Source: Cryptomeria japonica (Eukaryota; Streptophyta; Pinopsida; Cupressales; Cupressaceae). From it: DNA of 62,000 nt. Positions 22,539-34,090 of this stretch are shown here, one piece after another. The stretch covers positions 157,531,954 to 157,593,953 of the forward strand of contig NC_081405.1 in the NCBI RefSeq assembly GCF_030272615.1, written 5' to 3'. The notes under the pieces are model-generated. The model saw only the letters and a list, made by a program, of their open reading frames with translations. It was not told the DNA's origin and ran no database searches. Within the stretch, counting starts at the first letter, position 1, and each line of letters opens with the position of its first letter. The position numbers and the translations under genes are program-made.

Positions 22539-24575
22539 GGAGAAATTGAAATAGAAGGACATGACCCAAAAACAACAAATAATGATCATCTGATGTTCAA
22601 ACATCCACTTCCATCACAAGATCAAAGGGGTCCTTCCACTTCCAGGCGAGACACTGATACCACGGATTATACGCAGGCTGCATATAATTATACTGTAAAT
22701 CACTTGTATGATGCCAGTGAACAAGTTGCAACTATAACCTTCAAAAATCCCAACTCATATTGCAATGTTGTTACACGTCGTGGCAAGGTCACCATAAAGG
22801 CAGCTCCATAAGGCACCACCTCCATCCCAAAGCAGTACAATCTTGTGGAACAATTAGACAAAACACCTGCGCTTATATCCATTTTAGAACTATTGCGCCT
22901 ATCGCCATCCCATAAAACTATCTTGGATCAAGCACTCCAAGAGGCGTCAGTCCCTGCAAATCTGAATACATACCAATTTCAAGCCATGGTTGGAAGTCTC
23001 AAGTCATCACCTTGTCTCACTTTTTCTGAAAGTGACAACTCTTCCTTCCAACAACCTCATAACGCTTCGCTACACATTGAAGGCTTTATTAACCAGCATA
23101 GGATCAAGCGAGTCTTGATCAATAATGGAGCAGGATTGAATATTTGTACACTACAGTTGGTCACAGCATTGGGATATGTAGTAGAATCAGTGGATCCTCG
23201 TAAGAAGATCACAATCAAAGCCTATGATGATGCAGAGCATTCATCCAAAGGAGTTGTGGTACTACCAATCCGAGTGGGCCCCATGGTAAAGCACATCATC
23301 TGTCAGGTTCTAGACCTTCCTCTACCATATAATCTATTGTTAGGAAGACCTTGGATACATGCCATGCAAGCCGTTCCATATACCTACCATCAATGTATCA
23401 AGTTCCCACATAACGGTGTAGAGATCACAATCCTGGGCGATGCAAATCCCTTTGTGTACTGTCATAATATCAGCCATCAACCAAAGATTATTGTTCCTAA
23501 TAATAGAGAAGCCATTTCCTCCACATCATATAGAAGTCCCGCCTCTCTTGCCAGTTCAAACACCACTATACCCAAGCAAGAAAAGCTTAAGATGAAGATA
23601 GCAAAGGAAGGTCCTGGGGAATACAACTTGAGTCAACTCTTTTGTGTGGGACAAATGCCCACTTCTCCTAGAACACATGGTAAACCACAACAGTTACTCC
23701 AACAACCATTGATCACGCCAGCATGTGCTTTGACACCTTTCATCCTTGGAAAGAGTCAAGAAGAAGAAACCCAAGATGAGGACTTAGCAGAATGGATCTA
23801 TAAAGATCCCATCACCACTGATATACCGAAAGATAAACTTCCTACAGAGCAGTATGGCAAAGGCCTCCTCATTATGCAAAAAATGGGGTATGATGGTCAG
23901 AGTGCTTTAGGATATTGCAAACAAGGACGACATGAACCTCTGCTGCCAGAATTAAAGCCCAAAGATAATACAGGCCTAGGATTTGAAAAGGAAATATTTT
24001 CTAAGCTCAAATTCAAAGGAAAACCCAGCAAACCATTATGTCAGCCTACTGCAAAAAGGACACCTTTCATTATCAAAGCAGCTTCAAGCACCATCACAAC
24101 TGCCCCACCGAGGCTCAAAACCCCAACACAACTATCACCAATAACAATCATCCCACCAATCAAACCAGTAATCCCATCCGCAACAGCCATTACATCCATA
24201 GTACCATTAGCAGCAGCAACTGTATCAGAACCCGCAGCAGCATCTATGGCACCAGCAGTTCCAGCAGAAGTAACTGAGTCAATATTACCGATACTCCCTG
24301 TACCAGATTCCTTGATCCCCATCAACCTTCCTGCAACACCGATCACTACAAAGGTACATCAACCAATCACACTTGCAGTATTTAATTCAAAAGACGTCCC
24401 AGTATGGTATAGTAATCGGATGCTGGAAAGTGACTCAGAGATTGACTCACATGAGTGGGAATTTGATTCTGTACATCTTAACACTTCAGATGAGGAAGAC
24501 ACATCACCACCTCCACCACGCAAAGACATCCCTATTTACGGAGAAGCACAGATAAAGACCACTTGGGTTCCTTAG
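22539..24575 (+). pseudogene. pol: E2 Gag tail, aspartic protease and G-patch, with stops
   Basis: The same frame as gag continues after the TGA at 22536, with a further TAA at 22809-22811 and a TAG at 24573-24575. The protease region has LINNGAGLNIC in place of the E1 LIDGGASLNIC, so the catalytic Asp is now Asn. YNLLLGRPWIH marks the C-terminal half. Beyond it, at about 23857-23997, lies a G-patch: GKGLLIMQKMGYDGQSALGY, later LKPKDNTGLGF. G-patches bind nucleic acid or activate helicases; a similar position after protease is known in betaretroviruses. A low-complexity Ala/Pro/Thr/Ile segment (24100-24360) separates it from the RT region. Confidence 0.88.
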
Positions 24576-26963
24576 CTGGAAACACCTTCCACAGACCCTA
24601 CGTCTCATCCTACGCCTGATTCTGACAGGGAGAGTACCATTAACGACCTTCACCATAATGTCTTGACCCTCACTGATACATCTAACACACTTAACCTAAT
24701 CGATGAGGTAATGCCCATTATCCACCCTGAACTCATCGAATGGAACCAACCAAATCCTTCATGTCTTGACTTCTTCCAAAATGATGAGGCCATCATTGAC
24801 TTTTTGGAAATAAGGGATAACCTACCAAGCGGGGATCACAAAGCTGGATTCGCCATTGAACTTAATAGCGCAACATACTTTAGGGTGGATGCCAAACCTT
24901 TCAGCTGCAAAAATATAACAATAAAACATGGATCTTCCAGTGAAAACCACACTGTGGCACTATTTGATCCGACAAAATTAAAAAGAAAGAGCGTATCCAA
25001 CGGTGAAAACCTCTCTGAGGTGCCTGAGGATGAAGGGTTTGACATCCTCCCTGCTAATGCACAACAGGAACGATCAACAGTTCTCATTGAGGAAACCAAA
25101 GAATACAATGTGGGGACTCCTGAAAATCCTCACCTCGTACATCTAGCATCTCTTCTCACTCCAGAAGAACAGCCTAAGTTTATAGAGTTCTTCCAGAAGC
25201 GTCAGATCAACTTTGCATGGTCATATGCAGACATGCCTGGGCTTGATCTTGATTTAGTCCTGCATCACCTTACTGTCGCAGAAGGAGCCAAACTTGTCAA
25301 GCAGAAGCTTCGTAAGATGCATCCTCAAATTGCAGTACTAGTCAAAACAAAACTCAAGAAACTCCTAGATGTTGGTTTCATTAGACCAATTGATTATGCA
25401 GAATGGATCTCCAATATTGTTCCTGTCGGCAAACCAAAAGGGGGCATCTGCATTTTTATTGACTTCAGAGATCTGAATAAAGCCTGTCCTAAGGATGACT
25501 TCCCCCTACCAACTATCGACATCATAGTAGACCTGACAGCAGGACATGCCATGCTTTCACTCATGGATGGCTTTTTAGGATACAATTAGATAAAGATCGC
25601 ACCAGAAGATCAACATAAGACAACCTTCACATGTCCATGGGGCACATACTGCTGGAATGTAATGCCTTTTGGTCTAAAGAATGCAGGAGCGACCTATCAA
25701 TGAGCAATGACTACTATCTTTCATGATATGATGCATACCATAATGGAAGATTATGTTGATGACTTATTAGCAAAATCACTCACTAGAGAAGGTCATTTGG
25801 ACATATTATAGAGAATCTTTGATAGACTGGAACAATACCATGTTCGACTTAACCCAAAGAAATGTGTCTTTGGAGTAACCTCCGGGAAGCTTCTAGGATA
25901 CATTGTCTCAAGCAAAGGCATTGAGGTCGACACAGCAAAGGTAAAAGCAATCATGGATATGCCACCACCAAAGAATATCAGTCAGCTAAGGACATTACAA
26001 GGACGACTTCAATCCATCCGAAGATTCATTGCACAATTGGCTGATAAGTGTCACCCATTTACACATTTGCTACACAAGAACATCCGCTTTCAGTGGGATG
26101 CCAGATGCTAGCAAGCATTTCAAACACTTAAAGACTATCTCATGAATCCACCATTGTTGATGCCACCAGATCCAAGTAGACCGTTGTTACTCTATATCTT
26201 AGCAACAAGTACAACATTGGGTGTACTACTGGCACAACATAATGCAGAAGGAAAAGAGTGTGTTGTTTACTACATCTCTCGCACACTAGTGGGCTATGAA
26301 CTCAATTACACACCTATTGAGCGAGCTTGCCTAGCAGTAATCTTAGCAGCCACTAAACTGAGGCATTATTTGTTAACACACAAAGTACAACTCATTGCAA
26401 AGATTGATCCACTCAAGTATTTACTCAGCAAAGCAGCATTGACAGGTCGCTTGGCCAAATGGGTGATGATTCTAAGTGAATTTGACATCGAGTATGTAGA
26501 CCGGAAAGCTATCAAAGGGCAGGTTATTGTAGATCAGTTGGCCGATGCACCTCTCATAGGCGAACATCCTCTCATTTCCAATTTTCCAGACGAAGAGATA
26601 TTCATGATCACAACAAAACAACCATGGAAACTATACTTTGATGGCTCGTACACTAGGCATGGCTTGGGGGCAGGCATCCTACTTATCACACCTCAAGGTG
26701 ATAGCATCCTGAAGTCTTACAGGCTCACATTTCCATGCACTAACAACATAGCAGAGTATGAGGCCTTGATCATAGGACTCAGGCTAGCCGTACAATGGAA
26801 ATTACAAGAACTGCAAGTATATGGCGACTCACAACTGGTCATTCGACAAACAACTGATGAATATCAGACCAAGGATGATAAACTCATGCCATATAAGCAA
26901 ATGGTGGACAATCTAAAGACATCATTTACTACTATCACTTTTGAGCAGATACCAAGAGATTAG
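24576..26963 (+). pseudogene. pol: E2 reverse transcriptase and dual RNase H, with stops
   Basis: In the same frame as gag. RT begins around 25190 (FAWSYADMPGLD). Motifs include GGICIFIDFRDLNKACPKDDFPLP, TCPWGTYCWNVMPFGLKNA (25628-25684) and the catalytic MEDYVDDLLA (YVDD at 25752-25763). The first RNase H spans about 26160-26550 (YILATS, IERACLAVILAATKLRHYL). The second, archaeal-type RNase H spans about 26624-26960 (YFDGSYTRHGLGAGIL, NIAEYEALI, VYGDSQLVI). In-frame stops: TAG 25587, TGA 25701, TAG 25809, TAG 26109 and TAG 26961. Each fits a single C-to-T change from CAG or CGA. Confidence 0.93.
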
Positions 26964-28375
26964 AATCAAGCTGTTGACGCTATGGCTACCATCGCATCTC
27001 TCCTAGATCTTCCGCAGAATTCAACACGCTATGAGTTCTCGGTAGAACAACTTTGGATCCCCGCTTATGATACCTCCAAATCCGAGATGATATGTTGCCT
27101 TGTTGGTTCTGAATCCCCATGGTATGGTGAATTCTACACCTATCTCTGCGATCACACCTTTCCTCCCAACCAATCGAATAACCAACGTAAAACCTTCATT
27201 CGCCAAACTGCTCGATATACCATTATTGCTGAAACCCTATACCGACGCAATCTTGATGGTACTCTCCTTCGATGTTTGGAACAAGGTGAGATAACAAAGG
27301 CTTTGGAAGAAGTCCATGAAGGAATTTGCGGGACTCACTCAAGTGGTTCGTCACTAGCCAAGAAACTCCTGCGCAATGGATACTATTGGCCAACTATGGA
27401 AAAGGATTCCTACTACTTTGTCAAAAAATGCAAGAAATGTCAAGTTCATGGCGACCTGATACATGCACCAGCACAGGAACTGCAAACAATCACAACACCA
27501 TGGCCTTTTTGTCAATGGGGCCTTGACCTTGTGGGTAAAATCCATCCATCTTCATCTAATGGCCATAAATTCATTATTACCGCCACCGAATATTTCACAA
27601 AGTGGATCGAAACTGTTCCACTTACCAAGTCACCGGCAAGCAGATCGCCTCCTTCATCCTCAACTACATCATCTGCCGGTATGGTGTGCCCATGTCCATC
27701 ATCACAGATAACGGTCTTCCTTTCAAAAATCAGGATGTCCGTGAACTTTGTGAGAAATTTCATATCCAACACCGCTTTTCCACTCCCTACTACCCACAAG
27801 GCAATGGTCAGGCTGAAGCATCCAATAAAAACATATTGAGGATCCTAAAGAAGACAATCAATGATGTCGGCCATGATTGGCATGTTCAACTGAATCCAGT
27901 ACTATGGGCATATCGAACTAGCATTCGAACCCCTACAGGTGCAACTCCTTATTCATTGGTCTATGGTGCAGAAGCTATCTTACCTATTGAGGTTGAGATA
28001 CCATCACTACGAGTTTCCTTGCATAATCTAATAGATGATGAAGCCTACATAGTATCTCATCTTCAGGACTTAGAGTTACTCGATGAGAAGCGACAAGCTG
28101 CATACAATCACCTCAAAGCCTATCAGCAGCGCATGAGCAGAAGCTACAATCACCAAGTTAGATCTCATACGTTTGAGGTAGGTGATCTTGTTTTACGAGA
28201 GAATCCTCGCAACCAACCAAACAGAGAACATCAGGGAAAGTTTGAATCAAACTGGCTGGGCCCATGTGTTGTAACTGCTGTCTTTGGGTCCGGGGTATAT
28301 CAGTTGGCTACATCAGAAGGAGAACTACTTGCAAATCCAATCAACAGCATGCACCTCAAACGGTTTTATACCTAA
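26964..28375 (+). pseudogene. pol: E2 integrase, one frameshift
   Basis: Zinc finger HHCC: EEVH, GTH, CKKC (27313-27440). Catalytic core: GLDLVGK near 27521, TDNGLPF near 27708, and QGNGQAEASNK near 27798-27830. One base is missing at about 27628 (in CTTACCAAGTC), so the first frame would run out at 27839 while the true C-terminus continues in the next frame to a TAA at 28373-28375. The C-terminal domain has GDLVLRENPRN, WLGP and INSMHLKRFYT. No chromodomain is present. E3 encodes a close relative of this C-terminus. Confidence 0.93.
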
Positions 28376-28508
28376 GCTATACAGAGCATCAGGCTCCCCT
28401 GCATACCAGAAAATACCAAAAAACATTCAGAAAAATGTCCTAAAGAAATACAAAAACATTAAAAAAAGTAAAGAAAAATCATGCATCCAAACAGTGAACA
28501 AACCACTC

Positions 28509-28558
28509 CGGTGGCACCTTAGGTAAGTATGATGGTGAAAACCTGGCAAACAGGCACC
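28509..28558 (+). other. Post-pol conserved motif in E2
   Basis: GGTGGCACCTTAGGTAAGTA, then GGTGAAAACC at 28534-28543, then TGGCAAACAGGCACC. It lies about 160 bases after the pol stop. E3 has the same order (GGTGGCGCC, GGGCAAGTACC, GGTGAAAAC), and E1 keeps the GGTGAAAACC part. Confidence 0.7.
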
Positions 28559-30822
28559 ACTCGTAAAAACAATGGCTCCAGTATCTTTCAGGCTCGTTGC
28601 GATCACATTCATGCATCCACACATCCATCCATCCATCAACCATGGCTTGTTATAAATCTACAAAATCCAAGAAAATACTGCATGCATCCTACATCCCGCT
28701 TTTTTATAGTCATGTCTAAAAACTGGGGGCAATGCCTTTAACCTATTGATGGAAGTGGATTCTACATTGTCTTGTGATTCATTAAAGTTCTTCATTTAAA
28801 ACTATCTCACAAAATCCAAAAAAAAAAAAACATTCAAAATAATTCAAAATCCAAAAACATTCAAAACGTCTCACAAAATCGAAAAACATTCAAAACAATA
28901 CAAAATCCAAAAACATCAGAAAAAATCGAAAATCACACAAAAACATGGCAACACTTTGTACATACTCATCCATGCAGATACCAAAACAAACATTGACATA
29001 ATACTCACACAATGACCATTTATCAATCAAACCACACAATCAACATCAACACTCAAAACTGTCTTCAACAAGGATGCATCCTTCCTTACCAAAAACAAAG
29101 ACAAGTGACGTTTTCTTTGACAAGAAAATTATGTTAAGCTATCAAATACTTGGTTGATTTGTGAGTACAATCATTCGTTTATCTATATCGGGATCTTTCA
29201 ACATTGTTTATGTATCTTCGGTGCATTTTTCCGATGAAGTTCTGGGGCATGTACTAATGATGTCTACGTGGGAAGTTCACCAAGCTACGTGATCTTATGC
29301 CAAATGCAGTCATAGATCATTACGGCTTGCTGACTACAACGTATACCTCGACCATATGAGCATGAACCATTACCAAGGATCCTTATTCTTTATTCTTTAT
29401 GTATATACTATTTGTTTACAGGTACATTGCTCTTCCTTTGGTTCCTCCTACCTCATCCAAACTGGATAAAGGTTTTATTTCTTAGTACAGTATGCACTTG
29501 TCTTAGGATATGATTAGCATAAGATCAAGGAGGACGATCCAAGTCATGCATAAACAACGATAATCCTTGTCTGTTCCGCAAGCAATACTCTGGTCGACTT
29601 GACCCTTATATCAAGTCCTTTGTATTAACTTGCTATATCAAAATTCATGTAAGGAATACACAGGTCATCTTGAATCTTTATGTCAAGTTGCTTGTATTTT
29701 CTTACAACATTTTAAAGCTCAATGATGAAAATAGAGCACTATGGATCGTCATCTCATCGCATATGTATATATTGCATTTCGTTGCATTCCACCCATCCAT
29801 ACATTCATAATAGCTGCATATCATGCATACATAGTCATAATAATGCATACTCTATTTTACTCATCTTCTTCCATAGGACTCGGTCCTAGTCCTCCATATC
29901 TTCTATCTAACATCTAATCTCCCTTCACCCTCCCTATCTCGATAATCAACATCACATACCCTTCATCGTTTCCCATCAACCCAATCAAGCCACGTTCATC
30001 ACCATCCATCTCTAATAGGAGGGATTGTGTTTCCCATCCTCATTCATCCACACAATCAAGCAAGTTACTCTGCCTACACAGATACATCGACTCACGCACA
30101 CCTAGACTATCAACAGATACTCTGATCAAGTATCTTCGGGTCTCAACAGGTAATCGATCATGGTAATCCTAGACTACATCAGACATTTATCATAATGGCC
30201 TAGTCTCAACGGGGCTGCCATGATTCCCCACAACCATCCATCACACGCACACACTATCAATTGATCAACCAATCAAACACAATCACATCGGACAATTACA
30301 TCAATTGTCTACGTCTCAACGAGTATTTTGCTTCATATACCTTGACTTCATCGGGCAATTGCATCAATTGCCTAAGTCTCAATCAGGTCACTTTGATTCA
30401 CTTACTCAGATTTTATCTTGTCCAAGCAAACAACTGGCATCAACTGTCATGCTTTGACTTGACCAGGGCAATTAAACCGATTGCACCAGATTGTTCAACC
30501 GATTTTGATCAATTGTATAGCATCACTCGAAAGAACAACCACCACATTTTCACTGTATCTCCTGCATGACCTAAGGGTACTCACTGGCTTGATGTTTCTC
30601 CATTTTATCTCTAATTTCTTCTATTTTTCACCCATGTTGCTAACTTCTTCTTTTCTATCACCTTGCCAATTTTCATTCTTTTTCGAGAGATCGCTCGATT
30701 TTTCAAAAAAATTTAGCCCATCTCTCGAGGGGGCATACCACCCATTAAATTTACATTTTATGGGGCATTTCTTCACACCTATTTTTCTTTCTTTGAAACG
30801 ATGCGATAAACCACACTGTCTC
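28559..30822 (+). other. E2 3' untranslated region with hairpins and repeats
   Basis: Non-coding. PPT-like tracts occur near 28722 (CTGGGGGCAATG), 29243 (CTGGGGCATG) and 30727 (CGAGGGGGCAT). A direct-repeat pair resembling the E1 3' UTR lies near 29590-29710. Small perfect hairpins lie at 30116-30134 (GATACT/AGTATC), 30291-30309 (GACAATT/AATTGTC) and 30354-30372 (GGCAATT/AATTGCC). The last two have ACATC and GCATC loops and each is followed by a GTCTCAA string. Short open frames are not supported. Confidence 0.6.
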
Positions 30823-30835
30823 AAAGAGGGGCAAA
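30823..30835 (+). other. E2 polypurine tract
   Basis: AAAGAGGGGCAAA abuts the 3' LTR, as expected for plus-strand priming. Confidence 0.9.
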
Positions 30836-32225
30836 TGTAGTCACACAAATCTATCCAGCTTAATTAAATAAATATTCGATATTTATTTGATTAAAAATGC
30901 ACTAGCCATCAATTAATTAAATTAATATTTAATTAATTCATCCCCAAACAGTCTTCTATTAATTAAATAAATTATTCAATTTATTTTAATTAATTCATTA
31001 AACCAAATTCAAATCAACTAAATAAATAAAATCTATTTATTTAATTAAAAATCCCCTTTTCCTCTTGTAAATAAATTAAATAAAAACATTTATTTAAATC
31101 ATTATCCCCCCCCACTTGCATTTTCCTACAAATGCAACTTGCACACATTTATTGAAATAAATGAATTTTTATTTTAATAAAATCCTATTTTCCCTCACCC
31201 ACCAAATCCACTTGCAAAAATCTAATCCCCTTCTAGATTCTTCTAACCCCTTCCTAATTAGCCTAATCCATCCCCTAATTATTGTCACATTCCTAAGCAA
31301 AATGGAGTCACTTCTCAAAGACTCCAAAGTCTTTGAAAAACATTTAATGCTTTGTGTGTTCAACAAATTAACCCTCAAAGTCTTCCAAGACCACTAATGG
31401 CTCTTACATGACCATTTATGGCTCTTACATAACCATTTATGGTTATTTAAAACTTGTCCCCCCAAACATTTATTGTTTTGACCATATTCATCCATTTCAC
31501 ATTTGCACAAGAATCTATCCATTGGATAAAAGCTTTATTCTTTGAATAAAGAGTTTATTCATTCAACTAACCTTGACTTTAACTTCCAAAGTCATGTCAA
31601 GCATTTAATGCTTATTCCCTCTCCTCTCAACCTATCTCACATTAACACTTGTCATCCTGGGATTGGATTGAAAGCCCTCACATGGATTTGAAATCATTCA
31701 ATCCTGACCCTTGTTGAGATTACTCAATCTCAACCATCCTTTGCTCCATTTTTCCTATAAATAGAGCCCATTTCTTCATAATCCAGATCCTGAAAATTTG
31801 TATGCATTTAACCTATAGGCATTTTTAGAGAGCATTTAGCATAGCAAACTCTTATATTGTCATTTTGGCTAAAATAAATCATTTTAGTATCAATAGCTTA
31901 AATATTAGCTTCTTTATTTACATTTAGAGCAATATTTCAGTCTCAATCCTCCATAAGCTTCCATAGTGCAAAAAGTTGTTGAGAGCTACACTATTTTGGA
32001 ACTTGGAGAGGAGAGGAACAAGGGAGAAGGAACTAAGAGCATGCTAAGAGGCATTTGGAGATGCCTCATTATCTTTATTTCATTAGTTAGATATATTAGC
32101 ATGATTTTAGTGTCTCTCTTGATATGCCTGTTTAGATTAGTTTTTGATTGACTGACACTAACGATTTTCTTGTGTGTCTTGTGTTGTTTGTCATTTGCTA
32201 ACCTTGTCCACTTTGCAGGGCATCA
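30836..32225 (+). repeat. E2 3' LTR (1,390 bp)
   Basis: About 98% identical to the 5' LTR by hand count, with one 1-base indel in a C-run. Ends GGGCATCA and is followed by the ATGCC target duplication at 32226-32230. Polyadenylation of the genomic RNA is expected here. Confidence 0.96.
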
Positions 32226-32230
32226 ATGCC

Positions 32231-32818
32231 CTTTATTAATTAATCTTCCTTGTGTTTGGGTGTGTGTCTTAGGAGTAAATAAATAGCCTCGCAAGACTAG
32301 CTCAATATAGCGACTCTCCCTATTATTCAACCTCTTAGTTTGACTATTTTTCATGGTTTGTATGTTCTTTCCACATCATCTTAGATGTGTGGTTGTGTCT
32401 TAAACCATTTAGAGGAATGAAAATGCTTGGGTTCCCTTAAACTAGGAAATGGATATTCATTCTCACTCTATCCTTGCTAGTTTGTGAGAGATGTGGCTAG
32501 TAGTCATGTACCCTATCATCATGGCAACTCTTTCCTCACTCATGGTCATCAAGGTGATGTTGAATCACATGACAAAGTTATGTCTTCTAATTATGTAATC
32601 ATGCTTTGTACATTGATAGCGTGTAATATGAATGATACTATATTGTGTCACAAGATCTCTAGTGCACGAGAATGCATTACAACATATTTTTGTTGTCACG
32701 TTCCTATTCCTTATGCATAATTATAAACACTTTTATAATGTATTTCATCATTGCTTGGCTAAAAATTAAGAAAATAATCATGATTATGTTGATTATTATT
32801 CAACTTTCTAATGTTAAT
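32231..32818. other. Intergenic spacer, no gene seen
   Basis: Continuation of the target DNA of E2. It ends with TTAAT at 32814-32818, the left target duplication of E6. Confidence 0.5.
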
Positions 32819-33143
32819 TGTTAGAGTTATCTTGTATTAGCTAATAATTATTTATTTAATTATTAGTCTATTATACTCTGCGCTTAAGCTAAACTTAGGC
32901 ATTTAATAATATTGTAGGTTATTTCTAATTATTAAATACACATTATCCCTTTACGGTTTCTTTAGGGTTGCTAATATCATTTTATAAGGATTGTATTGTA
33001 CTTTTTCATTAATTCCCTCTATGAATGATAATCTTTTTCTTCAGAGCCATTATTGTTTTTTGCCTCCATTCTTCTCTTGTGACAGGTATTTTGCTTGCAA
33101 GTGTTCTTGGGATCTCTGAAGTTGTATTTTCTCAACTTCTTCA
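32819..33143 (+). repeat. E6 5' LTR (325 bp)
   Basis: Starts TGTTAGAGTTATC, ends CAACTTCTTCA. Holds an AT palindrome (AATTATTTATTTAATTATT) near its start. Confidence 0.92.
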
Positions 33144-33156
33144 TGGTATCAGAGCC
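33144..33156 (+). other. E6 primer binding site, initiator tRNA-Met
   Basis: TGGTATCAGAGCC follows the LTR with no spacer. This perfect site is typical of Copia elements. Confidence 0.92.
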
Positions 33157-33519
33157 TACAATTGCTGCTGCTTGTTCCTAATTTTTTCAGAAGATTTTTT
33201 GGAGGCCAGGGTTTCAATTTTTTTTCAGAGTTTTATTTTGGATCTAGGGTTCTTCTTTGTTTCTGGGCATTTTGGGCTCAAACGGACCTCATTGTTGAGC
33301 TCAGAGCACCCAAAAACCCCCATTTTCATATAGAATTTGTCCAATTTGGACAACTTTGGCTCTGGGATTTTTTATTTTGGCCCTTCTCAAGCACGTTTTT
33401 CGAGAACAAATTTGGGCAGTTTAACAGCTTACCTAGGTCGGAATTCCAAAAAAAATATTTTTTTTGTTGAAAAACCTTTAAATAAAAAAGGTTTTGTTAA
33501 AATAAAAAGCATATAAAAG

Positions 33520-34090
33520 AGGGGGGGCCGACGGCCTCTACAGGTCCATATGGCCCACTGCAGGCCGTGGACCTGCCCTCCAACCTCCATAGACCTACCC
33601 CCGTCCGTCGGTGTTCCCTTCCCCGGCCGCTGATGGACCTGCACACCGCTCGATGGTGGTCCCTTCTCCCTGCCGACATGCATGGTCAGTGGTTCTCCGA
33701 CCGCTGCTGCTCCTTTAGTTGCCGCCTCCCTGCTGCCTCCGGTTGTCGACGACTTGTCGCCCCGTACCGCCTCATGGGAGCTGCCCAGGATGACCACCTC
33801 CTTGCTGTCGCCACCACCCGAGTCGACCGCCTCTTTACTGCCGCCGACCACTTCCATGCTGACTACCGCCCTCCTAGCCACTGTTGGTCCTACCCTCCAG
33901 CCTTGCACTGCTTCCCGGCTACCTGTCGCTCCCGTCGGTCTCCCTACGACCCCCAGTCTTTGGCCCCCGTCCGTTGCTGCAAGAGCTCACCGCCCTGTGC
34001 CTTGGCATCGTCGCCGCCCATGCCCATGCCCATGCCAGCTGCCCAGGCCCCCGCTCATCGGTCCTTATGCATGCCGCCGATTATTTTTCT
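33520..34090. other. GC-rich segment inside E6, possible captured DNA
   Basis: A pyrimidine- and CCG-rich block stands out against the AT-rich element. Overlapping open frames on both strands (33567-34262, 33682-34251, 33429-33908) exist because such DNA lacks stop codons. None resembles a known protein. E5 lacks this block, so it was gained by E6 or lost by E5. Capture of host DNA is possible but unproven. Confidence 0.5.

Larger units (their letters stand above)
16956..32225 (+). mobile_element. E2: full-length Tat-type Ty3/gypsy retrotransposon (15,270 bp)
   Basis: Two LTRs of 1,391 and 1,390 bp with TG...CA ends, a perfect ATGCC target duplication, a primer site, a polypurine tract and all expected domains. 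The order is gag, protease, G-patch, RT, RNase H, archaeal-type RNase H, integrase. The dual RNase H, the absence of a chromodomain, the 2.7-kb leader and the 2.5-kb 3' UTR mark the Tat lineage. The LTRs differ at about 26 of 1,390 bases (about 2%). Gag-pol is one frame from 21072, interrupted by eight stop codons and one frameshift, so the copy is dead. No antisense gene is seen in its 3' UTR, in contrast to E3. Confidence 0.97.
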
